Assembly: GCF_019285735.1 (NCBI RefSeq)
Contig: NZ_CP079107.1
Span: 2,852,001 to 2,916,000 of the forward strand
Reading direction: 5' to 3'
Source of the DNA: Paeniglutamicibacter sp. Y32M11
GTDB taxonomy: Bacteria > Actinomycetota > Actinomycetes > Actinomycetales > Micrococcaceae
DNA length: 64,000 bases
Program-made: the position numbers and the translations under genes
Notes under the pieces: generated by a model
The model's input: only the letters and a program-made list of their open reading frames with translations
Databases searched by the model: none
What the model was told of the DNA's origin: nothing
Shown here: piece after piece, positions 35,165 to 45,171 of the stretch
How the letters are laid out: each line of letters starts with the position of its first letter
Numbering within the stretch: the first letter of the stretch is position 1

Positions 35165-36262
35165 CTAGAGCTCGCGGGTCACCACTGCGTCGGCGAAGGC
35201 CACCAGAGATTCCTTGACGGTTCCCTCCGGCAACGGTGCCAGTGCCTCGATGGCGGCGTCGGCCCAGCTGCGGGCAACATCCCAAGCCTGCGTGGTAGCC
35301 GGGTTACCTGCCACTGCCGCCACGGCGCGAGCCAGATCCTCATCCTTGATCAAATCACCATCGACCAGTTCGAGCACCGCTGCTGCATCGGTATCGCCAG
35401 CGGCAGCAGCGTTGCGCATCAGCAGGATCGGTAGCGTCGGAACCCCCTCGCGCAAATCCGTTCCGGGAGTCTTGCCCGAGCGGATCTGCGCTCCGGTGAC
35501 GTCGATGACATCGTCGGCAACCTGGAAGGCAACACCCACCTTTTCGCCATAGGTGCGCAGCACGTCAACGTACTGACTCACCCCGCCAAAGAGTGCGCCG
35601 TAGGCACCGGAGGTGGCCAGCAGGGACGCCGTCTTATCCGAGATCACGTTCAGGTGGTGCTCGATCGGGTCGTCGTCCTCGCGCGGGCCCACGGACTCGT
35701 GCAGCTGCCCCAGGCACAGGCGCTCAAAGGTGCGGGCCTGCATGGAGACGGCCTCCGGGCCGAGCTCCGAGCCGAGCACCGAGGCGCGGGCGAAGATCAG
35801 GTCTCCGGTGAGGATCGCTACCGAGTTGCCCCAGACCTCGTGGGCCGTCGGTGCACCGCGGCGCAGCGGGGCCGAGTCCATGACATCGTCGTGGTACAGC
35901 GTGGCCAGGTGGGTCAGCTCCACAATGGCCGCGGCCTTGATGACGGCCTCGGTCACGCCGTCGCCCAGCAGCGAGGTCAGGATCACCAGCAGCGGACGAA
36001 TGCGCTTCCCGCCCGCCTCAACGAGGTGGCGGCTGGTGGCGTCAATCAACGGATCGGAGTTGGCGATGGCATCGCGGAGCAGCTTCTCGACCTTGGCCAG
36101 GCCGGTAGCTATGGCTGGGCCGAACTCCGGGTCCAGGGCGATACGCCCAAAACCGCCGGGCAGGTTCACCGCGGCGGCCAGCACGCTGGTTTCCGGGTTC
36201 AAATCAAGGGAGTCAGGCACGCCATGTCCGGCAGCGGTCCAGTTGGTCTGGGAATCGGTCAC
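35165..36262 (-). CDS. Long-chain polyprenyl diphosphate synthase (menaquinone side chain)
   Basis: A trans-isoprenyl diphosphate synthase of 365 residues. The first Asp-rich motif DDVMD (125-129), followed by RRG, and the second motif DDVIDVTG (about 251) bind the Mg-diphosphates. It extends a short allylic diphosphate with isopentenyl diphosphate, giving the C40-C50 tail for menaquinone. The start is GTG at 36262. It lies just downstream of menG and near menF, so a side-chain role is well supported. The exact chain length cannot be read. Confidence 0.92.
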   Translation of the reverse strand: MTDSQTNWTAAGHGVPDSLDLNPETSVLAAAVNLPGGFGRIALDPEFGPAIATGLAKVEKLLRDAIANSDPLIDATSRHLVEAGGKRIRPLLVILTSLLGDGVTEAVIKAAAIVELTHLATLYHDDVMDSAPLRRGAPTAHEVWGNSVAILTGDLIFARASVLGSELGPEAVSMQARTFERLCLGQLHESVGPREDDDPIEHHLNVISDKTASLLATSGAYGALFGGVSQYVDVLRTYGEKVGVAFQVADDVIDVTGAQIRSGKTPGTDLREGVPTLPILLMRNAAAAGDTDAAAVLELVDGDLIKDEDLARAVAAVAGNPATTQAWDVARSWADAAIEALAPLPEGTVKESLVAFADAVVTREL

Positions 36263-36449
36263 TGTTCTAAGACTTACTATCTCTCGACGGGCGGTTCCAG
36301 CCGCGGCACGGTGGCCGATTCTGGTTGCTGGTGAGTTGGCACCAGCTGCTCAAGTACATTCTTCACTCTATCGCCAACACTGCCCTCACCCCCAAGCTGG
36401 CAGGTTCACCGCAGGTCGGCGGTGCGGGCCTAAGCCCGCTTCCCCCAGC

Positions 36450-37148
36450 CTAGGCTAGGGGTTTGGTGGCGCGGTGCACCGCCACGATGCCACCGGTGAG
36501 GTTACGGTAGCGGCACGATTCCCAGCCAGCGGATTCGATCCATTCGGCCAAGCCGTCCTGTGCTGGCCAGGCGCGAATCGATTCGGCCAGATAGACGTAT
36601 GCGGTGGGGTTGGAGGACAGTGTCCTGGCCACCGGCGGCAATGCCCGCATCAGGTATTCGGTGTAGACCGTGCGGAATGGTGCAAAGGTCGGATGGGAGA
36701 ACTCGGCGATGACCAGCGTTCCGCCCGGCTTGACCACGCGCAGCATCTCGGACAGCGCCTTCTTCGGCTCGTTGACGTTGCGCAACCCGAAGCTGATGGT
36801 GGCGGCGTCAAAACTGTTATCCGCGAAGGGCAGGTTGGTGGCGTCGCCGGCAACAAAGTCGATGTCGGGACGTCGGCGCTTGCCGACCTTGAGCATGCCC
36901 TGGGAGAAATCGCAGGCGACCACGGAGATGCCGGCATCGGCGTAAGGCTCCGAGGAGGTGCCGGTTCCGGCGGCAAGATCTAGAACACGTTGCCCACGTT
37001 TGGCGCCCACAGCGTCAACAATGACCTTGCGCCATCGGCGGGTCTGGCCCAGCGACAGGACGTCATTCATCACGTCGTAACGCGCTGCAACATCATCAAA
37101 CATGGCTTGGACTTCTTCGGGGCGCTTTTCCAGCGATGCACGGCTCAC
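36450..37148 (-). CDS. menG: Demethylmenaquinone methyltransferase
   Basis: The SAM-dependent C-methylation that completes menaquinone. The 232-residue UbiE-family protein has the SAM motif [22 protein letters not shown], and the UbiE signature SFGLRNV. GTG 37148 is chosen because the UbiE core ([35 protein letters not shown]) begins there; the frame extends 38 codons to 37262 with poor, Gly/Arg-rich content. It diverges from menF and precedes the polyprenyl synthase gene on the same strand after 187 bases without a menJ gene. Confidence 0.93.
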   Translation of the reverse strand: MSRASLEKRPEEVQAMFDDVAARYDVMNDVLSLGQTRRWRKVIVDAVGAKRGQRVLDLAAGTGTSSEPYADAGISVVACDFSQGMLKVGKRRRPDIDFVAGDATNLPFADNSFDAATISFGLRNVNEPKKALSEMLRVVKPGGTLVIAEFSHPTFAPFRTVYTEYLMRALPPVARTLSSNPTAYVYLAESIRAWPAQDGLAEWIESAGWESCRYRNLTGGIVAVHRATKPLA

Positions 37149-37264
37149 TATCTCATTGTCGCAAAGTTCGGGCACAAGGGGAAAACGTTGCGGCGCGCCT
37201 CCCCGGTGAGCAGCGCCACGCCCGCCTCCTACGGTGCCGCGCGCGGCGGTAAGCTTGATCAATC

Positions 37265-38602
37265 ATGACTTCCCAACTTTCAGCCGCTGTGGGGCCAGAC
37301 TCCACGGACACCATCCCGCATCTGCGTTCCCTGACCATTCGACGCCCGGCGATGAGCGAGCATGGATTGCTCGACTACATCACGCGTGACGATTCATTGG
37401 TCTGGGCTCGGCGCGGCGAAGGAACCGTCGGCTTTGGTGAGGTCGCCCGCTTTGAAGCGGCAGGTCCACAACGGTTTACGCTGGCTCGTGCATGGTGGGC
37501 GGCGGTCTCCGAATCCGCGCAGGTGGATAACCCGTTGGAGCACCCCGGCACCGGGCTGATTGCTTTCGGTGCCTTCGCGTTTTCCTACAGCAGTACCTAC
37601 GCCTCGAAGCTGGTTGTCCCACGAATTGTGGTGGGCCGGAACGAAGAATGCAGCTGGATCACCTATACGGTTGCCGATGCCGAGGCCCCGCTGAGCATCG
37701 AGGCGGCCGAGTCCGAGCTGGCCCAGCTGCTGGAGGAGTACTCCCCCGAGCACGAACTGACCCATGGCACCGACCAACTCGTTGCCGGTCAGATTTCCGA
37801 GGCCGACTACATGGATTCGGTACGCAAGGGCGTCTCCGTGATTGAGTCCGGGGCCATCACCAAACTTGTTTTGGCGCGTGATGCCGTGGCAGAACTTGCT
37901 TCACCGATCGCGGTAGCCCAGGTGCTGCGCCAGCTGGCACTGCGCTACATCGATTGCTGGACTTACTCGGTGGACGGCTTGATTGGTGCCACCCCGGAGA
38001 TGTTGGTGAGGGTGCGCGGCGATATTGCCGAGGCGCGTGTCTTGGCCGGGACCCTGGACCGGGCAACGGCTCCCCTCGGGGACGGCGACTACGCTCGGCG
38101 AATGCTGCTCGAAGATGAGAAGCAGCGCCATGAACATCGTCTGGCGATCGATTCGCTGACCGAACAATTGGGCCCGCTAGCCTCGGGCATGGATGCACCC
38201 GATGAGCCGTTTGTCCTGCAGCTGCCCAATGTCTGGCATCTGGCCTCGGATGTGCGCGCGACGCTCTCGGCGAATGCTGACGGCTCCGTTCCCGGAGTTT
38301 TGGACCTGGCGGAAATTTTCCATCCCACTGCCGCGGTGTGCGGTACTCCTACCAAGGAAGCGGGTCGGATCCTGCGCGACCTCGAGGGAATGGACCGCGG
38401 CCCATATGCCGGTCCGGTGGGCTGGATCGACACGCGCGGGAACGGTGAACTCGGCATTGCTTTGCGTGGTGGAGTCGTCGAGTCCCCCACCTCGGTGCGA
38501 CTCTACGCGGGCTGTGGAATCGTTGCTGCTTCGGACCCCACCGAGGAACTCGCGGAGTCATGGGCCAAAATGCGCCCCATGCGCGAAGCCCTTGGTTTGT
38601 AA
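37265..38602 (+). CDS. menF: Isochorismate synthase (menaquinone)
   Basis: Converts chorismate to isochorismate, the first committed step to menaquinone. The 445-residue protein has the chorismate-binding domain: KLVLARDAVAEL (about 198), GATPEMLVRV (about 242), the motif FHPTAAVCGTPTKEA (about 352-366) and YAGCGIVAASDPTEELAESWAKMRPM at the end. It is divergent from menG across 116 bases. A different salicylate-type isochorismate role is less likely in this context. Followed by a hairpin at 38658. Confidence 0.93.
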   Translation: MTSQLSAAVGPDSTDTIPHLRSLTIRRPAMSEHGLLDYITRDDSLVWARRGEGTVGFGEVARFEAAGPQRFTLARAWWAAVSESAQVDNPLEHPGTGLIAFGAFAFSYSSTYASKLVVPRIVVGRNEECSWITYTVADAEAPLSIEAAESELAQLLEEYSPEHELTHGTDQLVAGQISEADYMDSVRKGVSVIESGAITKLVLARDAVAELASPIAVAQVLRQLALRYIDCWTYSVDGLIGATPEMLVRVRGDIAEARVLAGTLDRATAPLGDGDYARRMLLEDEKQRHEHRLAIDSLTEQLGPLASGMDAPDEPFVLQLPNVWHLASDVRATLSANADGSVPGVLDLAEIFHPTAAVCGTPTKEAGRILRDLEGMDRGPYAGPVGWIDTRGNGELGIALRGGVVESPTSVRLYAGCGIVAASDPTEELAESWAKMRPMREALGL

Positions 38603-38657
38603 GGAAATCCTTCGATCCAAGTGCTCGACGGCGCGACGGCATTGTTCCATGAGAACG

Positions 38658-38681
38658 GCGCCCGAACATCATGAGGGGCGC
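38658..38681 (+). terminator. Probable terminator of menF
   Basis: GCGCCC (38658-38663) pairs with GGGCGC (38676-38681) around a 12-base loop, followed by ACTTT. It is weak. Confidence 0.45.
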
Positions 38682-38867
38682 ACTTTCGCGCATTGTCCAT
38701 GTGATGAGCGAGTCACTGTGGGGTTTCGAAAATGTAACAAAACCCTCTTGTTTACTCCTGTGAAATAAATGTAGCCTGTGAGACATATCTCGGGAGCTCG
38801 TGTTGACGGTTACAATAATCATCAACGCAAACCTTGCGAGCGATCACCTAGAGAAGGATCACACTCC

Positions 38868-39662
38868 ATGCGGATTTCAACTTCAGTGCTTAAGACCTTG
38901 GCCGTGGGGGCCGTGGGCGCACTTGCACTCACCGGTTGCGGAAGCAGCGAAACACCGGCAGCATCATCGTCCTCGGACCCCAATGCTGTCACCGTTTTGA
39001 ACGCCGGCAAGCTCACCGTTTGCTCCGACATTCCCTACGAACCGTTCGAGTTCGTCAAAGATGGCAAGAATGTCGGTTTTGATATGGACATCGCCGCCGA
39101 GATTGCCAAAGACTTGAGCCTCGAACTCAATGTGATCGACTCCAGCTTCGATTCCATCGAGTCCGGGCTTTTCCGCACTCAGTGCGACATCGCGATTTCA
39201 TCGCTGTCGATCACCGACGCGCGCAAGGCCAACATGGATTTCTCCACGCCGTACATGGATGATGACCTCACCCTGATCGCCAAGGATGGTTCCGGTGTCA
39301 CAGACATCGAGTCCGCCAAGGGCAAGAAGGTCGGCGTCCAGCAGGCCACCACGGGTGCCAAGTACGCGAAGGACAACGGGGTTGATGCCATCGGCTACGA
39401 AGATTCCGGCCTGCAGATTGCCTCGCTGAAGGCGGGCACGACCGTAGCAACTCTTGGCAACCAGTCGGTTCTGGCCTACGCCATCAAGGATGATCCGACG
39501 TTCAAGCGCGTGGCAGATTTCAAGACCGGTGAAAAGCTCGGAATTGCCGTGCCGAAGGGCGGAACCGTGATGCTGGAGAAGGTCAACACCACACTCAAGC
39601 GCCTGACCGATGACGGGTCGCTGGCCAAGTTCCAAGAGACGTGGTTCGGCGCCACCAACTAA
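38868..39662 (+). CDS. Polar amino acid ABC transporter, substrate-binding lipoprotein
   Basis: Surface binding protein of a polar amino acid importer, 264 residues. The lipobox is LTGC (Cys24). The fold begins GKLTVCSDIPYEPFEF and shows the hinge segment DIAISSLSITDARKANMDFSTPYM typical of the glutamine/cystine/arginine group. ATG 38868 has AAGGA about 10 bases upstream; the open frame before it lacks support. The exact amino acid is unknown. It is followed by a strong hairpin, then permease and ATPase genes. Confidence 0.92.
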   Translation: MRISTSVLKTLAVGAVGALALTGCGSSETPAASSSSDPNAVTVLNAGKLTVCSDIPYEPFEFVKDGKNVGFDMDIAAEIAKDLSLELNVIDSSFDSIESGLFRTQCDIAISSLSITDARKANMDFSTPYMDDDLTLIAKDGSGVTDIESAKGKKVGVQQATTGAKYAKDNGVDAIGYEDSGLQIASLKAGTTVATLGNQSVLAYAIKDDPTFKRVADFKTGEKLGIAVPKGGTVMLEKVNTTLKRLTDDGSLAKFQETWFGATN

Positions 39663-39691
39663 CGCCCTCGACGTTTAACGCAAGCTCTCAA

Positions 39692-39729
39692 GCGAGGCCC
39701 ACGGCTCCTCACCGGGCCGTGGGCCTCGC
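39692..39729 (+). terminator. Intra-operon hairpin between binding protein and permease genes
   Basis: A perfect 14-bp stem (39692-39705 with 39716-39729) with a 10-base loop and no long T tract. Such hairpins often partly end transcription or protect the upstream mRNA, giving more binding protein than permease. Confidence 0.65.
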
Positions 39730-39755
39730 TACCTTTCACGGAAGGCTTTAATCCC

Positions 39756-40550
39756 ATGGCCATGACAACTCGTCAACGCGCCCGATTAAGCAAAATTGTT
39801 CAGATCATTATCTTCGTCGGCGTCATCGCGGCTGTATTGCTGAAGGTCGACTGGAAGATCCTCGGCAGTACCTTCTTCGCGTTCGACAAGCTCGGCCCCA
39901 TCTTCCCCGAGCTGATTACCGTCGGGTTGAAGAACACCCTGTACTACACGGCTATTTCCTTTGCCTTCGGCCTCGTCTTGGGCCTGCTGCTGGCCTTGAT
40001 GAAGATGGCCAGCTTCGCACCCTACCGTTGGTTCGCCACCGGATTCATCGAGTTCTTCCGCGGAATTCCCGCCATCTTGGTTCTCATCACGTTCGGTTAC
40101 GGCATCCCGACGGCGTTCCCCGGAACCAACTGGCCACAGCCCGTGGTTGTGATGGTTTCACTGGGACTCGTTTCGGCCGCATACATCGCCGAGACCCTTC
40201 GAGCCGGTCTTCAGGCGGTGCCCAAGGGCCAGAGTGAAGCCGCCAGATCACTCGGCATGCCCGCGTGGCGCGCCATGGTCACCATCGTGATCCCCCAGGC
40301 ATTCAAGATCGTTTTGCCTCCCATGACCAATGAAGTCATCTTGCTGACGAAGGACTCGTCACTGGCCTTCATCTTGGGTGCGAGCATGGCCCAGTACGAA
40401 ATGACTAAGTTTGGCCGCGACGGCATCACATCTCTCGGCGCCGGCATCACGCCGTTGATTGTGGCGGGCGCGCTCTACTTGGTAATCACCGTTCCATTGA
40501 GCCTGATCGCTCGAAAGTTCGAATCCCGTTCCGCACGGACGAAGCGATAG
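39756..40550 (+). CDS. Polar amino acid ABC transporter, permease
   Basis: A 264-residue HisM/GlnP-type membrane permease with about five helices. The conserved coupling loop for the ATPase (EAA-like) is in [31 protein letters not shown] typical inner segment is [35 protein letters not shown] lies about 10 bases before the ATG. It is 12 bases before the ATPase gene and likely works with both neighbours. Confidence 0.92.
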   Translation: MAMTTRQRARLSKIVQIIIFVGVIAAVLLKVDWKILGSTFFAFDKLGPIFPELITVGLKNTLYYTAISFAFGLVLGLLLALMKMASFAPYRWFATGFIEFFRGIPAILVLITFGYGIPTAFPGTNWPQPVVVMVSLGLVSAAYIAETLRAGLQAVPKGQSEAARSLGMPAWRAMVTIVIPQAFKIVLPPMTNEVILLTKDSSLAFILGASMAQYEMTKFGRDGITSLGAGITPLIVAGALYLVITVPLSLIARKFESRSARTKR

Positions 40551-40561
40551 GGAAAACGCTC

Positions 40562-41353
40562 ATGACTCACATTTCAAACATCCCGGCGAATTTCAAGGCC
40601 TCAGGGGTCTCCATTACCGGGCTGCGCAAGTCCTACGGCTCCAACGAAGTCCTCAAGGGCATCGACCTGGAGGTCAAGCCGGGAGAAGTTGTCTGCCTGA
40701 TTGGGCCCTCGGGTTCCGGAAAATCAACGTTGCTCCGCTGCGTCAACCTGCTCGAGAAGCCCAACGAGGGCAAGATCCACGTCGGCGGCTTCGAGACGAC
40801 CGACCCCGATGTTGACCTCGACAAAATGCGCCAAAATGTCGGCATGGTCTTCCAGCAGTTCAACCTGTTCCCGCACCTAACGGTGACGCAGAATTGCACC
40901 GTGGCGCAGACCAAGGTGCTTAAGCGCCCTGCCGCGCAAGCCAAAGAGGTTGCACAAAAGAATTTGGACCGGGTGGGCTTGGGAGCCTTCGGCGATCGGT
41001 ACCCCGACGAGCTCTCCGGCGGCCAGCAGCAGCGTGTGGCCATCGCCCGGGCGCTGTCGATGGATCCGACCCTGATGCTCTTTGACGAGCCGACGTCGGC
41101 TCTCGACCCGGAAACCGTCGGCGAAGTTCTGGCCATCATGCGCTCGCTGGCCAAGGCCGGAATGACCATGTTGGTGGTGACCCATGAGATGTCCTTCGCC
41201 AAGGAGGTCGCAGACCGGGTGATCTTCATGGATGGCGGCGTGGTGGTCGAAGAGGGCATTGCCCAGGACGTTATCGGCAATCCGCAGCAGCCGCGTACGA
41301 AGGATTTCCTCAAGCGTGTTCTCGATCCAACTCACGTAGAGATCGACACTTAG
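40562..41353 (+). CDS. Polar amino acid ABC transporter, ATP-binding protein
   Basis: A 263-residue GlnQ/HisP-like ATPase. The Walker A is GPSGSGKST, the Q-loop [11 protein letters not shown], the signature [15 protein letters not shown], and Walker [15 protein letters not shown] with the H-loop VVTHE. Powers uptake through the upstream permease. Last gene of the operon, with a clear terminator after it. Confidence 0.95.
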   Translation: MTHISNIPANFKASGVSITGLRKSYGSNEVLKGIDLEVKPGEVVCLIGPSGSGKSTLLRCVNLLEKPNEGKIHVGGFETTDPDVDLDKMRQNVGMVFQQFNLFPHLTVTQNCTVAQTKVLKRPAAQAKEVAQKNLDRVGLGAFGDRYPDELSGGQQQRVAIARALSMDPTLMLFDEPTSALDPETVGEVLAIMRSLAKAGMTMLVVTHEMSFAKEVADRVIFMDGGVVVEEGIAQDVIGNPQQPRTKDFLKRVLDPTHVEIDT

Positions 41354-41373
41354 GCACCCTGTAGCGGATCTTT

Positions 41374-41416
41374 TGGGGCGTCTACCACCTATGCGGGCGG
41401 TAGGCGCCCCATTTTT
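41374..41416 (+). terminator. Terminator of the amino acid ABC operon
   Basis: A long stem (from GGGGCG at 41375 to CGCCCC ending 41410, with two mismatches) is followed by TTTTT (41412-41416). Confidence 0.85.
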
Positions 41417-41507
41417 GTCTTGACGCGCGCTACGGGCCGCTGAGGGGTCCGAACCAATCATCTGGGCTCCTTCTCCATGTGCATAAGGTGGCGATCTGCC
41501 CACGACA

Positions 41508-41568
41508 AAGGAGCGGCTGACTCAATCCCCGCTGAGGGGATTGAGTCAGCCGCTCCTTGATGTTTTTT
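41508..41568. terminator. Bidirectional terminator between the two ABC loci
   Basis: A perfect 23-bp stem (41508-41530 with 41536-41558), a five-base loop and six T's on the plus side (41562-41567). It faces the end of the minus-strand sugar operon. Confidence 0.88.
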
Positions 41569-41580
41569 CGGAACCACGAA

Positions 41581-42540
41581 CTATTTGATGGCGCCTGCCG
41601 TCAGTCCAGCCTTCCAGAATCGCTGCAGGAATAAGAAGAGCAGCAAGAGTGGGATCACCGATACCAGGGCACCGATCACCACCAGCGACATGGGGACCTT
41701 GCCGTTGGAGGCAAACCAAGACACCAGTCCCACCGTCACCGGCTGCAACGAGGAATCGTTGATAACCATCGCGGGGAGCAGATAGTTGTTCCAAATTTCC
41801 ACAAAGTTGAACAGGAAGATCGTCACAAGCGCCGGAGTCATCATGCGCATTCCGATGCGGAAGAAGATCCCGACTTCACTCACACCATCGATGCGGGCGG
41901 CCTCGATGACCTCATCTGGCACCGATTGCGCGGCGAAGACCCGCGAGAGGTAAACGCCGAACGGGCTGACGATGCTCGGCAGGATAACAGCCAACGGATT
42001 GTTGATCAGCCCGACCTCGGAGAACATCAGATACAGCGGCAGGGTAAAAAGGATTTTGGGGATCAAGACGGCAGCCAACACCACACCAAATACGACTTCT
42101 CGACCGCGGAAGCTGTATTTTGCCAAGGCATAACCGGCCATCGAAGCCAGCAGGGTTCCCACGATGGCACCGATGCCTGCATACAGCACGGAGTTCAGGA
42201 TCCATCGCATGAAAATGCCATCACGAGACGTCAATAGCTCGGCAACGTTGTTCCCGAGGTGCATGCCGTTAAACCAGAAACCGGGGGCGGAGAATTGCTC
42301 ACCCATCGGCTTCGAAGCCGCGACAAACAGCCACCAGATCGGCACCAGGAAGTAGATGGCAAAGCAACCCAGGACGATTGTGACAATCAATCGGCTGGCG
42401 AGGGACGTCTCGCGGTTGTTGAGCGACTTGCTCATTTTCTGTTTCCCGAAGTTCCTCCCGGAACCCGAGGCCGTCGTCGGGGCATCGGCAGCGTTTGCAT
42501 CGTTTGCTGCGACTGCTAGGACGTCTGTTTGAGTGCTCAT
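41581..42540 (-). CDS. CUT1 sugar ABC transporter permease (second permease)
   Basis: A 319-residue inner-membrane permease of the MalG/LacG type with about six helices. The ATPase coupling loop is EAARIDGVSEVGIFFRIGMRMMTPAL. The start overlaps the stop codon of the first permease (four bases). The long Ala/Thr-rich N-terminal 40 residues are cytosolic. The locus has no ATPase gene; in actinobacteria such CUT1 importers commonly share the distant MsiK ATPase. Cargo is likely a beta-galactoside, given the GH35 gene nearby. Confidence 0.9.
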   Translation of the reverse strand: MSTQTDVLAVAANDANAADAPTTASGSGRNFGKQKMSKSLNNRETSLASRLIVTIVLGCFAIYFLVPIWWLFVAASKPMGEQFSAPGFWFNGMHLGNNVAELLTSRDGIFMRWILNSVLYAGIGAIVGTLLASMAGYALAKYSFRGREVVFGVVLAAVLIPKILFTLPLYLMFSEVGLINNPLAVILPSIVSPFGVYLSRVFAAQSVPDEVIEAARIDGVSEVGIFFRIGMRMMTPALVTIFLFNFVEIWNNYLLPAMVINDSSLQPVTVGLVSWFASNGKVPMSLVVIGALVSVIPLLLLFLFLQRFWKAGLTAGAIK

Positions 42541-43466
42541 GAGTCGGAGCCTCGATTCGTGATCTTGAAGAAGGTGATGGACAAGATGCCCACCAAGACT
42601 GCCAAAATCACCGAGGTGGCAGCAGCGTAGGGATAGTTTTGCGCGGCAGTAGCTGCCTGGGCGGCCATGATCGGGGTAAATGCCGAGTCAATGGAACCAC
42701 CGGAGACACTTTGCAGCACCTTGGGTTCGTTATAGAGCTGCGCGGTGCCGATGATGGAAAAGACGGTCGTAAGAATCAAGGCAGGACGCACCATGGGGAT
42801 CTTGATGTTCCAGGCGATTTTCCAGGCCGAAGCCCCATCGATCTTTGCCGCCTCGAGGATTTCCCCGGGAATTGATTGGAGCGCCGAGTAAATGATGATC
42901 ATGTTGTACCCGGTCCAGCCCCACGTGACGATGTTAGCCACCGACCATAGAACCATCTCCTCGCTGAGGAACGGAATGGCAACACCAAGGGGCTCCAGCA
43001 ACGCGTTGATCGGGCTCGAACTTCCGGAATACAGGAACGACCACATCAGTGCCGCGATGACGCCGGGAACCGCGTAGGGCAGGAAACTTGTGAGCCGAAA
43101 GAATCCCTTGGCTCGGGCCGAATGTGAGTCGATTAAGAGCGCCAAGGCTGTGGCGAGGCCCAACATGACCGGCACTTGGACGACGCCAAAAAGCAGCACA
43201 CGGCCCAGAGATTCGATGAAAACCGGATCGCTAAAAGCCTTGAGATAGTTCGTGAAAGGGTCAAAAACCATCGTCGGAGCGCTCAAACCCAGACCGTCGC
43301 GCTTCAACACGAAAAGGCTACGGTAAATGGCAAAACCTAGCGGAGCTAGATACATTGCTACGAAAAACACCGCAAAAGGTGCCACGAGCATTGCTGCTGT
43401 GCGTGCGGGACGACCCTTGGTTCTTGGTTTGCGGAGTGGGGGTCTGATTTGAGAAACCACGCTCAT
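42537..43466 (-). CDS. CUT1 sugar ABC transporter permease (first permease)
   Basis: A 309-residue MalF/LacF-type permease with about six helices. The coupling loop is EAAKIDGASAWKIAWNIKIPMVRPAL. The N-terminus is short and basic (KPRTKGRPARTAAM). It lies 73 bases after the binding protein gene and overlaps the second permease. Forms the channel with it. Confidence 0.9.
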   Translation of the reverse strand: MSVVSQIRPPLRKPRTKGRPARTAAMLVAPFAVFFVAMYLAPLGFAIYRSLFVLKRDGLGLSAPTMVFDPFTNYLKAFSDPVFIESLGRVLLFGVVQVPVMLGLATALALLIDSHSARAKGFFRLTSFLPYAVPGVIAALMWSFLYSGSSSPINALLEPLGVAIPFLSEEMVLWSVANIVTWGWTGYNMIIIYSALQSIPGEILEAAKIDGASAWKIAWNIKIPMVRPALILTTVFSIIGTAQLYNEPKVLQSVSGGSIDSAFTPIMAAQAATAAQNYPYAAATSVILAVLVGILSITFFKITNRGSDS

Positions 43467-43539
43467 GGTGCTGCCTTCCGGTGTTTACTGCAAACGTTGA
43501 AACCCGTGGCGGCTCGAACGAGACGCCACGGGAATCGGA

Positions 43540-44868
43540 TTAGTCAGTGACGTTGATGCCCTGGCTAGTCATGTTTTCCACTGTTGCCGTGTTCGCTTCG
43601 GTGAGCGCATCGGCCATCTTGCCGTTGCCTGCCCAAGACTTATTCAGTCCATCGTCAAGCTTTGTTGTCGTCAACGGCATGTTCGGCCCCCAAGTCCATT
43701 CGGGGTTCACCTTGAGAGCTTCTTCCTTGAAGACATCAAAGATCTTCTGATTCGAGAAGTACGCGTCTTCCTTGGTGAGCTGCGGCAGCTCCAGCAAGGC
43801 CTTGGCAGCTGGGTACAGGGCACCCTTTTCGATGAGGTTTCCGTAACTGTCAGCGTCGGTGGACAAGAAGTTTGCAAATTTCCACGCAGCCTCCGGAGTT
43901 TCACACCCCTTCAGAACAGCGGTGGCCGAGCCACCGACATTACCCACCGATGGGTTCGCGGCATCCCACTGAGGCATGGGGGCCACTGCCCATTTACCCT
44001 TGCCATCTGCCGCGTCGCCCTTAATTACGCCTGCCTGCCACACGGCACCAACCAAGGTGGCAATTGAACCGTCGCCCAAGCCCTTGAACCATGCCGGATC
44101 GTACATCGGCGCGGAGGCGACGGTGTCCGCATCAACCAGTGACTGCCAGTAATCGGCAACCTTCTTGTTTTCATCAGAATCGACGGAGACCTTCCAACTG
44201 TCACCCTCGATGTTGAACCACGGGGCGCCAGCTTGCCAGGACAAGCCCGCATAATCGTAGTTTGCGTAGGGCGAGCTGATCTTGATCTTCGAGTCTGCTG
44301 CCTGCAACTTCTCGGCAGCTGCCTTGTATTCAACCCATGTGGTCGGGACCTCAACATCGTACTTTTTGAAGAGTTCCTTGTTGTAGAACAAGGCCATGGG
44401 GCCGGTGTCCACCGGAGCGCCGTAGACGGCATCGCCGACCTTGACGCTGTTCCATGCGAAGTCAACATATTCGTTCTGGTTAGCGTTTGCGAACTGTGAA
44501 ACGTCTTCAAGGGCTCCCTGCGCCGCAAAGCTGGTAAGCGTCTCGTATCCAACCTGCCCCAGACACGCAGCGTTGCCTGCCTGAACAGCATTAAGCATCT
44601 TTTCATATCCGCCACGTGAACCTGGCTGGATTTCTTCGAACTTGACGACGATGTCCGACTGCGAGGCGTTGAAGGCCTTCACGCTGTCCGAGTAACCCGG
44701 GGCCCATCCCCAGAAGGTCAGTTCGGCTGGGGAAGCTGCCGAACTGCTCGCTGCTGCGGGAGACGACGATTGAGCAGGGCTTCCACTGCCGCCGCCGCAT
44801 GCGGTCAGGGCGAGAGCTGCCGCGAGGGTGCCAGCAGTGGCAATCCCCCAACGCTTGAAGCTATTCAT
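43540..44868 (-). CDS. Sugar ABC transporter, substrate-binding lipoprotein
   Basis: A 442-residue binding protein (family 1, MalE-like). The lipobox is LTAC (Cys24) and an Ala/Ser linker follows. Typical segments are LTFWGWAPGYSDSVKAF, VDTGPMALFYNKELFKKYDVEVPTTWVEYKAAAEKL and GGSATAVLKGCETPEAAWKFANFL. GGAGGAAAT lies just before the ATG. It is the first gene of the importer operon. A LacI operator lies about 160 bases upstream. Confidence 0.92.
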   Translation of the reverse strand: MNSFKRWGIATAGTLAAALALTACGGGSGSPAQSSSPAAASSSAASPAELTFWGWAPGYSDSVKAFNASQSDIVVKFEEIQPGSRGGYEKMLNAVQAGNAACLGQVGYETLTSFAAQGALEDVSQFANANQNEYVDFAWNSVKVGDAVYGAPVDTGPMALFYNKELFKKYDVEVPTTWVEYKAAAEKLQAADSKIKISSPYANYDYAGLSWQAGAPWFNIEGDSWKVSVDSDENKKVADYWQSLVDADTVASAPMYDPAWFKGLGDGSIATLVGAVWQAGVIKGDAADGKGKWAVAPMPQWDAANPSVGNVGGSATAVLKGCETPEAAWKFANFLSTDADSYGNLIEKGALYPAAKALLELPQLTKEDAYFSNQKIFDVFKEEALKVNPEWTWGPNMPLTTTKLDDGLNKSWAGNGKMADALTEANTATVENMTSQGINVTD

Positions 44869-45171
44869 ATTTCCTCCACTGCTACCACCGGCTTCATAGT
44901 TGACCGGTACGGATAATCAAAGGCTTGTCTTCGAGGTTGACCCCGACACTTGGCTCGCCCGCGTTCTCCCAAAAGTGACCTCGTGTGAGCCGCGCAACAT
45001 CAAGCGTAGAATCCAGAATGCCACAGCTTGTTATCGATAACAAGAGCAGTGAATGTTTTCTCGAATTTCATAATTCCATGGCCAGCATTCGCCTACATCA
45101 CCTAGAGTCATTGTTATGTAACACCCCTAGTCACCACTTCGCGGTGACAAACACCATCGGATTCGAGGGAC
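44869..45171. other. Shared upstream region of the sugar operon and lacI-type gene
   Basis: About 300 bases between divergent starts. Apart from the operator at 45027-45044 no gene or RNA was seen. A -10-like CATAAT (45070-45075) lies downstream of the operator on the plus side. Confidence 0.4.
45027..45044. promoter_or_regulatory. LacI-type operator 1
   Basis: A perfect 18-bp palindrome, CTTGTTATCGATAACAAG. The 16-bp core TTGTTATCGATAACAA is repeated at 46230-46245 upstream of the beta-galactosidase gene. The central CG and its position between the importer operon and the LacI gene mark it as the operator of the LacI-family repressor. Confidence 0.85.

Noticed and set aside
35613-36458. Plus-strand 281-codon frame
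   Set aside because: Antisense to the polyprenyl synthase gene, which has both Asp-rich motifs.
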